The position numbers and the translations under genes were made by a program. Below, in pieces: positions 59,204-64,000 of a stretch of DNA of 64,000 nt. A model generated the notes under the pieces. The model was not told where the DNA came from. It searched no databases and saw nothing but the letters and a program-made list of their open reading frames with translations. Origin of the DNA: Rhizobium sp. BK251 (GTDB lineage: Bacteria; Pseudomonadota; Alphaproteobacteria; Rhizobiales; Rhizobiaceae); assembly GCF_004345245.1 (NCBI RefSeq), contig NZ_SLUQ01000001.1, forward strand, positions 1 through 64,000, written 5' to 3'. Every line of letters starts with the position of its first letter. Within the stretch, counting starts at the first letter, position 1.

Positions 59204-60133
59204 ATGCAGCCCAGCCAGCTTTCCTCCGGCGACGTGATCGCCGATCGCCGCGCCGACTACGCGAAGATGCTGGACGAGGGCGGCGAGCCGCAGGCCGCCG
59301 CGGAACTGATGGAACAGGCACTGGAACTCGCCCCCCACTGGGCTGCCGGCTGGTTTCGGCTTGCGACCTACCGCGAGAAGGCGGGTGTCCTGACTGAAGC
59401 GATCGCGGCCTACCGGCAGGTCCTCGACCTCGATCCGCAGGATATCTTTGGCGCGAGCCTCAAGCTTGCGCTCCTCGGTGGCGGTTCAATCCCGGAGGCG
59501 CCGCCCAGCCGCTATGTCGAGCGGCTTTTCGACGACTATGCCGACCGCTTCGAGAATTCGCTGGTCGAAAAGCTTGACTATGTCGTACCGCAGAAGCTTG
59601 CAGCTCTCGTGCGTGCGGCCGGCGAGACGTTCGAGCGTGCAGTCGATCTCGGCTGCGGCACCGGCCTCCTCGGGCCGGAAATCCGCAGCCGCGTCGGTTA
59701 TCTCGAAGGCTTCGACCTGTCGCAGAATATGCTGGCCAAGGCCGCTGAAAAGCGTGTCTACGACCATCTCGGACAAGCCGATCTGTCGTTGTCGCCACAG
59801 GCTTCGGGGCTCTTTTCCGAGGCCATGCCAAAGCATCGCGCCGACCTCGTCACTGCCGCAGACGTGCTGATGTATCTCGGGAATCTCGAGAGCGTGTTTG
59901 CCATCGTCACGGATCTGGCGGCGGTGCACGCGACTTTCGCATTTTCGGTCGAGGATGCCGGTGATGGGAGTGGCTACCACCTGGCTCCGTCGCTGCGCTA
60001 CGCCCATTCCGAAACCTACGTGCGAGCCCTTTGCGGACGCCATGGTCTTTCGGTCGAGAGGCTGGAGCGCACGGCCATTCGCAAAGATGGCGGCAAGCCG
60101 GTGCCAGGCATTCTTTTCGTTACACACAGATGA
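59204..60133 (+). CDS. TPR-containing SAM-dependent methyltransferase
   Basis: A 309-residue protein. The N-terminal ~80 residues hold two TPR-like helical repeats (AAAELMEQALELAPHWAAGW and TEAIAAYRQVLDLDPQD). A Rossmann-type methyltransferase follows: AVDLGCGTGLLGPEIR (about residue 147) is motif I, GFDLSQNML follows, and DLVTAADVLMYLG is motif IV. Substrate unknown; TPRs suggest a protein partner. AGGGATC lies 8 bases before ATG 59204. It is a single gene. Confidence 0.86.
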   Translation: MQPSQLSSGDVIADRRADYAKMLDEGGEPQAAAELMEQALELAPHWAAGWFRLATYREKAGVLTEAIAAYRQVLDLDPQDIFGASLKLALLGGGSIPEAPPSRYVERLFDDYADRFENSLVEKLDYVVPQKLAALVRAAGETFERAVDLGCGTGLLGPEIRSRVGYLEGFDLSQNMLAKAAEKRVYDHLGQADLSLSPQASGLFSEAMPKHRADLVTAADVLMYLGNLESVFAIVTDLAAVHATFAFSVEDAGDGSGYHLAPSLRYAHSETYVRALCGRHGLSVERLERTAIRKDGGKPVPGILFVTHR

Positions 60134-60343
60134 ACCGGCGCGAACATTTCTTGCGAATTTGAAATAGGTCAGCATTGCTTACGTATTTCGCTTGCTCGCA
60201 GTTGCGAAAGACCGGATAATTCGCGCCATCAGCTGACCGGCGCCGGGACAGAAGCGCTCCAGCCTCCTTCACGATCAATCTAGCCGCCGCGCGGGGATTT
60301 CCTCGGCGCGCGCCACCTCGTCTGCCGTCCGGAGAGCAGCAAT

Positions 60344-60979
60344 ATGACCCAGCTTATCAGTGCCCTCGGTTTCTGGAACACCAGCGCGGCGCGCCACACG
60401 CCGGTGGAAGATGTGCAGGGCATTTTTTCCGGCAGCCTGGTCTCGGCGCTCGGCCTCTATCTCCTTGCGAGCGCCGGCCTGCTCACCGGCAGCACTGCCG
60501 GCGTCGCCTTCCTGCTTCACTATGCGTTCGGCGTCAATTTCGGTCTCGCCTTCTTCCTCCTCAACCTGCCCTTCTTCTACCTCTCCTGGAAGCGTCTCGG
60601 CGTCGCCTTCACGTTGAAGACCTTCATCGCCATCGGCCTAACCTCGCTGCTCACCAGCCTGCAGCCGAAGGTCATGCAGATCACGGCCATCCATCCGGCA
60701 TGGGCGGGGATCCTCGGCGGCCTTCTTCTCGGTTTCGGTCTGCTTGCCCTTTATCGCCACCGCGCCAGCCTCGGCGGCGTCGGCATTCTCGGCATTTACC
60801 TGCAGGATCGCTTCGGCATACGTGCCGGTCTTGTCCAGCTTGCGGTCGACATGTGCGTTCTCGCAGCGGCGTTCTTCGTCACGACGCCGACCGTCGTCTT
60901 CTACTCGGTTCTCGGCGCCGTGGTTCTGAACCTCTTCCTCACCATCAACCACCGTGCCGACCGCTATATCGCCCTCTGA
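60344..60979 (+). CDS. YitT family membrane protein
   Basis: A 211-residue protein with about five membrane helices of the YitT family (DUF161 part only, without the C-terminal DUF2179). ALGLYLLASAGLLTGSTAGVAFLLHYAFG and LPFFYLSWKRLGVAFTLKT are typical. Function unknown; some members are thought to move small solutes. GGAGAG lies 7 bases before ATG 60344. Confidence 0.85.
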   Translation: MTQLISALGFWNTSAARHTPVEDVQGIFSGSLVSALGLYLLASAGLLTGSTAGVAFLLHYAFGVNFGLAFFLLNLPFFYLSWKRLGVAFTLKTFIAIGLTSLLTSLQPKVMQITAIHPAWAGILGGLLLGFGLLALYRHRASLGGVGILGIYLQDRFGIRAGLVQLAVDMCVLAAAFFVTTPTVVFYSVLGAVVLNLFLTINHRADRYIAL

Positions 60980-61077
60980 GAGATGAGCAGGAATGGCCAA
61001 ATCTGAACTAAACGTAACTTGCCTGTGATCGGGCCGGGCGCGACACTTGCCCTGCGCCGGAAAGATGAGGTGAAGTT

Positions 61078-61233
61078 ATGTCAGAGTTGGAAAAGCTTGT
61101 AAGACGCCGGATGCTGGAAGAATACGCCCGCGGCGCTTCCGCAGACGAGATTGCGCGGACTGTGCGCGATATCTTCAACAGCATCGATCTTTCGGATAGG
61201 CGGTTTATCCGGTCCGCGACTGCCGGTGCCTGA
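61078..61233 (+). CDS. Small basic hypothetical protein
   Basis: A 51-residue protein starting MSELEKLVRRRMLEEYARGA, all helical and charged, with ADEIARTVRDIFNSIDLSDRRF. The length and pattern recall small helical proteins that bind DNA or other proteins. GAGGTGAA lies 7 bases before ATG 61078. Not recognised. Confidence 0.5.
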   Translation: MSELEKLVRRRMLEEYARGASADEIARTVRDIFNSIDLSDRRFIRSATAGA

Positions 61234-61442
61234 TTGCTAATTGGCCGGTCCGATCTGTTCGGGCCGGTCTTTGTAGAGGTTGACGCACCCCCGATACGAA
61301 ATCCCCCTTCTGACCCTCCTGGCTTTCCAACCGTGACCGACGTCAAATCGCCCGGCGTCGGGCAATGCCCCTCGCTCCCTTGATGGATGTTCTGCGGTTA
61401 GCCATCATGCGGCACAAGCGGACCTATCATGAGGAGGGGTGC

Positions 61443-62255
61443 ATGGGTGAGGGACCGGCGCTGTTTCATACCCGTGCGTCGCTGCATGGCGATCTTCTGC
61501 GGTTCGGTCTGCGTTCGGGCGACGCTGTCATGGTTCACGCCGCCTTCAGTCGCGTCGGGCCAGTGCTGAACGGCCCGGATACGCTCATAGATGCCATTCT
61601 CGATATTGTTTCTCCTGCCGGCACCATTCTCGCCTATGCGGATTGGGATGCCCGCTACGATGGGTTTCTAGACGCGGAAGGCCGCATCGATGCGGCCTGG
61701 CGGGATCACATCCCGCCATTTGACCCGCAGGCATCGCGGGCGACACGCGACAACGGCATTCTTCCGGAGTTCCTGAGGACGCGCGTTCAAGCGAGGCGCA
61801 GCGGCAATCCTGGCGCCTCCGTCGCGGCTTTGGGGGCGATGGCCGAATGGTTCACGGCCGATCATCCGCTGGACTACGGCTACGGTCAGGGCTCGCCCTT
61901 CGAAAAGCTGGTGTCGGTCGGCGGCAAGGTGCTCATGGTCGGCGCGCCGCTCGATACGATGACGCTGCTCCACCACGCGGAACATCTGGCGCGGATTCCC
62001 GGGAAGCGCGTGAAGCGCTACGAAGTGCCTTTTGCCGATGACGGCGGCACGCGCTGGCGCATCGTGGAGGAGTTCGACACCTCCCATCCGGTGGTCGATG
62101 GCCTCGACGAGGATTACTTCGCAACCATCGTTGGCGAATTCCTTGCCTCGGGCGAAGGGGTCGCGGCGCCGATCGGCGACGCCCCGAGTGTTCTTGTGAA
62201 TGCGGCGGCGATCACCGCATTTGCCGTCGCCTGGCTGGAGCGACGGACGCTCTGA
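61443..62255 (+). CDS. Aminoglycoside 3-N-acetyltransferase family protein
   Basis: A 270-residue member of the AAC(3) family (Antibiotic_NAT). GDAVMVHAAFSRVGPVLNGPDTLIDAILDIVSPAGTILAY (core VHAAFSRVG) and VLMVGAPLDTMTLLHHAEHLARIP (catalytic-type His pair) are diagnostic. AAC(3) enzymes transfer acetyl from acetyl-CoA to aminoglycosides; many chromosomal homologues have other or no known substrate, so resistance cannot be inferred. ATG 61443 has GAGGAGGGG upstream. Confidence 0.88.
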   Translation: MGEGPALFHTRASLHGDLLRFGLRSGDAVMVHAAFSRVGPVLNGPDTLIDAILDIVSPAGTILAYADWDARYDGFLDAEGRIDAAWRDHIPPFDPQASRATRDNGILPEFLRTRVQARRSGNPGASVAALGAMAEWFTADHPLDYGYGQGSPFEKLVSVGGKVLMVGAPLDTMTLLHHAEHLARIPGKRVKRYEVPFADDGGTRWRIVEEFDTSHPVVDGLDEDYFATIVGEFLASGEGVAAPIGDAPSVLVNAAAITAFAVAWLERRTL

Positions 62256-62258
62256 CCG

Positions 62259-62661
62259 TCAGGCCGCCTGGGCCGGCTTGTCGATCGGATGTTGCGAGAG
62301 AAGGCCGACGGCCAGTCGGTTCCAGATGTTGATCGCGCCGATCGCCACGGCGATGTTCGTCATCTCCTCCTCGGAGAACTGCGCCTTCAATGCCTCGTAT
62401 TCCGCGTCGGGCGCGCCCGTCTGGGCGATGTTCGTCACCGCATCGACCCAGCCGAGCAAGGCCCGTTCCCTGGCGTCATAGACCGGGGATTCCCGCCAGA
62501 CGCACATCAGATTGATCCACTGCTCGCTCAGGCCCACGCGCTTCCTTCACATGCATATCGACGCAGTACGCGCAGCCGTTGATCTGCGAGGCCCTGAGCT
62601 TGATGAGATGAATGAAGCGGCGCTCGAGCCCCGACTTCTGAACGTAGTCCTCGAGTATCAA
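62259..62661 (-). pseudogene. Frameshifted AhpD/carboxymuconolactone decarboxylase-like gene
   Basis: Two overlapping frames make one family protein. The upstream frame gives EDYVQKSGLERRFIHLIKLRASQINGCAYCVDMHVKEA, with the CxxC-H active-site pattern of the AhpD family (core CAYCVDMH). The next part, GLSEQWINLMCVWRESPVYD and onward to the natural C-terminus, is in another frame; the break is near 62530, at GAAGCGCGTGGGCC. The N-terminus before EDYVQ also lacks a normal start in frame and is missing roughly 20-25 residues. I call it a decayed gene, unless the break is a sequencing error. Confidence 0.75.
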
Positions 62662-62775
62662 TCCGCTCGCTGATCCGCAAGAAATCGCGCGTCGATGTCG
62701 GGAAGCAATCGCTTCGTTCGTCCTTGGATTGACCCGGTGAAAAGACGGGCTTCGGATCCAACAAGGAGAAAGGTC

Positions 62776-63216
62776 ATGAATGACACGGTCGAGACCCAGG
62801 AGGGGCCGCGAGCCGGTGCAGCCGTTCTAGGCGGGCTGTTTCCCTATATCCAGGTGGATGGCGCTGCGAAAGCGGCCGAATTCTACACGCGTGCCTTCGG
62901 GGCGAAGGAGGCCGAGCGCCTGCCCCTCGACGAACAGGGCCGCACCATGCACCTCCATCTTTACGTCAATGGCAGTTCGCTGATGCTGTGCGATTTCTAT
63001 CCGGAACACGGATTTCCGGCTGTGACGCCGCAGGGCTACACGCTCCAGCTTATTCTCAAGGATGCGGATATCGACGCCTGGTGGAAACGCGCGGTTGAGG
63101 CCGGCGCCGAGGTCGTCATGCCGCTGGACGTCATGTTCTGGGGCGACCGTTATGGCCAGCTTCGCGATCCCTTCGGGGTGATCTGGGCGATGGATGCGCC
63201 GGCGGAAACGAGGTAA
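62776..63216 (+). CDS. VOC family protein (PhnB-like)
   Basis: A 146-residue protein of the VOC (glyoxalase/bleomycin) superfamily, PhnB-like. LFPYIQVDGAAKAAEFYTRAFGAKE (core YIQVDGAAKAAEFY) and RYGQLRDPFGVIWAMD are typical. These proteins are metal-binding and may act as isomerases or dioxygenase-like enzymes; the substrate is unknown. AGGAGAAAGG lies before ATG 62776. It is divergent from the decayed AhpD-like gene, so the pair may once have been a stress unit. Confidence 0.87.
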   Translation: MNDTVETQEGPRAGAAVLGGLFPYIQVDGAAKAAEFYTRAFGAKEAERLPLDEQGRTMHLHLYVNGSSLMLCDFYPEHGFPAVTPQGYTLQLILKDADIDAWWKRAVEAGAEVVMPLDVMFWGDRYGQLRDPFGVIWAMDAPAETR

Positions 63217-63288
63217 TGCAGCTGCATGCGCCGGGGGCGGATTGGCGCTGCCCGGCGCGTCATTTCGCCTGAGGGCGAAGCGATCGGC

Positions 63289-63516
63289 TTACTTGGTGAT
63301 GCAGGATCGTTTCATCCCGTCCTTGTTTCTCATCTTGGTGAATTTCGCGATCTGCCCGGCCGGACACTTCTTGTCGTCGTAAAGCACCGACTCGCCAGGT
63401 GATAGCGATGCCGACACTGGCATCGCCGTGACGACTTTCGTCGCCGCTTCCGCCGGCAGCGCCGAAAGAAACAGCACCGACGCACCCACAACTAGAAAAA
63501 TCCTGTAGCGCTGCAT
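63289..63516 (-). CDS. Small secreted protein
   Basis: A 75-residue exported protein. The signal peptide MQRYRIFLVVGASVLFLSAL is cleaved near AEAA. The mature part has VLYDDKKCPAGQIAKF and a second Cys near the end (KRSCI), probably a disulfide. The pattern CPxGQI with a late Cys is common in rhizobia (DUF6719-like). GGGAGC lies 7 bases before ATG 63516. Function unknown. Confidence 0.75.
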   Translation of the reverse strand: MQRYRIFLVVGASVLFLSALPAEAATKVVTAMPVSASLSPGESVLYDDKKCPAGQIAKFTKMRNKDGMKRSCITK

Positions 63517-63663
63517 GCTTCGCTCCCAATAATTAGTAATGACTAATATATTGGTTGCACGGAATCCCGCAAGCATCGCCACCACAGGAGAAAGGCGTAG
63601 CCTCGCCATTGGCACCGCGCGTCGGCGCTTCATTTTTCGCCCGCCTCCGCTAATCTACGACCC

Positions 63664-64000
63664 GTGGATCAAATTGATGCTGAAAGCCGTGTGAAGCTGC
63701 CTGCTCCCTTCCTCCGCTGGTTTGCGGAAAAGGGGTGGCGGCCACGTGCTCATCAACTGGAACTGCTGGCGCGCGCCGAAGATGGCGAAAGCACACTGCT
63801 GATCGCGCCGACCGGCGCCGGCAAGACGCTTGCCGGCTTTCTGCCCTCGCTCACCGATCTCACCCGCCGCGGCAAGGTGCCGCCCGGCTCTGCCTTCACC
63901 GGCATCCACACGCTCTACATCTCGCCACTGAAGGCGCTCGCCGTCGATATCGAGCGCAACCTGATGAAGCCGGTCAGCGAGATGGGCCTGCCGGTGACCG
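63664..64000 (+). CDS. Lhr-like DEXH-box helicase (3' part outside window)
   Basis: The first 112 codons of a superfamily-2 helicase of the ligase-associated Lhr type, cut by the right edge. Features are LPAPFLRWFAEKGWRPRAHQ (Q-motif region), LLIAPTGAGKTLAGFLPSL (Walker A, motif I, about residue 50) and YISPLKALAVDIERNL (motif Ia). Such helicases work with an ATP-dependent DNA ligase and nuclease in DNA repair. GTG at 63664 is taken because the family begins near it; no clear ribosome site is seen, and a GTG 27 bases later is possible. Confidence 0.88.
   Translation, partial: MDQIDAESRVKLPAPFLRWFAEKGWRPRAHQLELLARAEDGESTLLIAPTGAGKTLAGFLPSLTDLTRRGKVPPGSAFTGIHTLYISPLKALAVDIERNLMKPVSEMGLPVT

Noticed and set aside
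61443..62255. Antibiotic-resistance gene call for the AAC(3)-family protein
   Set aside because: Family membership is clear but chromosomal homologues often lack aminoglycoside activity; no mobile context.

Overview
The window looks like chromosome of a fast-growing rhizobium, most likely Ensifer/Sinorhizobium. DNA is GC-rich with dense coding on both strands. Typical alphaproteobacterial markers are present: GcrA, a SAM-II riboswitch ahead of metZ, a 360-residue-class Dcd, ApaG, and FucU/UxaA/ribose-type ABC sugar loci. From memory, the order ppk2-phoR-pstS-pstC-pstA-pstB-phoU-phoB-lysE-gcrA-argD-argF-hslO-apaG-metZ matches the Sinorhizobium meliloti pho/arg region. No rRNA, CRISPR array, insertion sequence or clear phage was seen. 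Two tRNAs are present: Thr(CGT) and Gly(CCC).

1-8.3 kb is a divergent uptake and catabolic locus. On the minus strand are a ROK regulator, an M81 (MlrC-like) metallohydrolase and a truncated oligopeptide-type ABC ATPase. On the plus strand are a family-5 binding protein, two permeases, a ROK sugar kinase and CutC, several with overlapping stops and starts. 8.3-17.4 kb looks like L-fucose or a related L-sugar: LgoD-like dehydrogenase, ribose-type ABC transporter, FucU mutarotase, aldo/keto reductase, UxaA-type dehydratase, and a GntR regulator with two helix-turn-helix domains. A near-identical 23-bp element precedes both minus-strand transcription units.

17.4-21.1 kb is a loose patch of small genes, a GFA-family enzyme, an acyltransferase, tRNA-Thr and a candidate trans-acting sRNA with a CUCCUCCC motif. 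21.3-32.7 kb carries a nitronate monooxygenase-like protein, a membrane protein, PPK2 and the complete phosphate regulon core with a Pho box and a terminator after phoB. 32.7-41 kb is housekeeping: LysE exporter, GcrA, arginine synthesis, Hsp33, ApaG, MetZ with riboswitch and terminator, Dcd.

41-46.5 kb is more accessory: DoxX, tRNA-Gly, an orphan PAS histidine kinase, a secreted hydrolase, and a LuxR-type regulator behind an AT-rich promoter. 46.5-55.4 kb has a chemoreceptor, a membrane glycosyltransferase, an orphan amino-acid-type binding protein, TerB-like and nuclease-like proteins, an S24 repressor with a palindrome upstream, and a NarL-type response regulator with a FixK/FNR-like site. 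55.4-64 kb holds pyrD, a MATE exporter, a CAP-domain lipoprotein, a TPR-methyltransferase, a YitT protein, an AAC(3)-family acetyltransferase, a frameshifted AhpD-like pseudogene, a VOC protein, and the start of an Lhr-type helicase.
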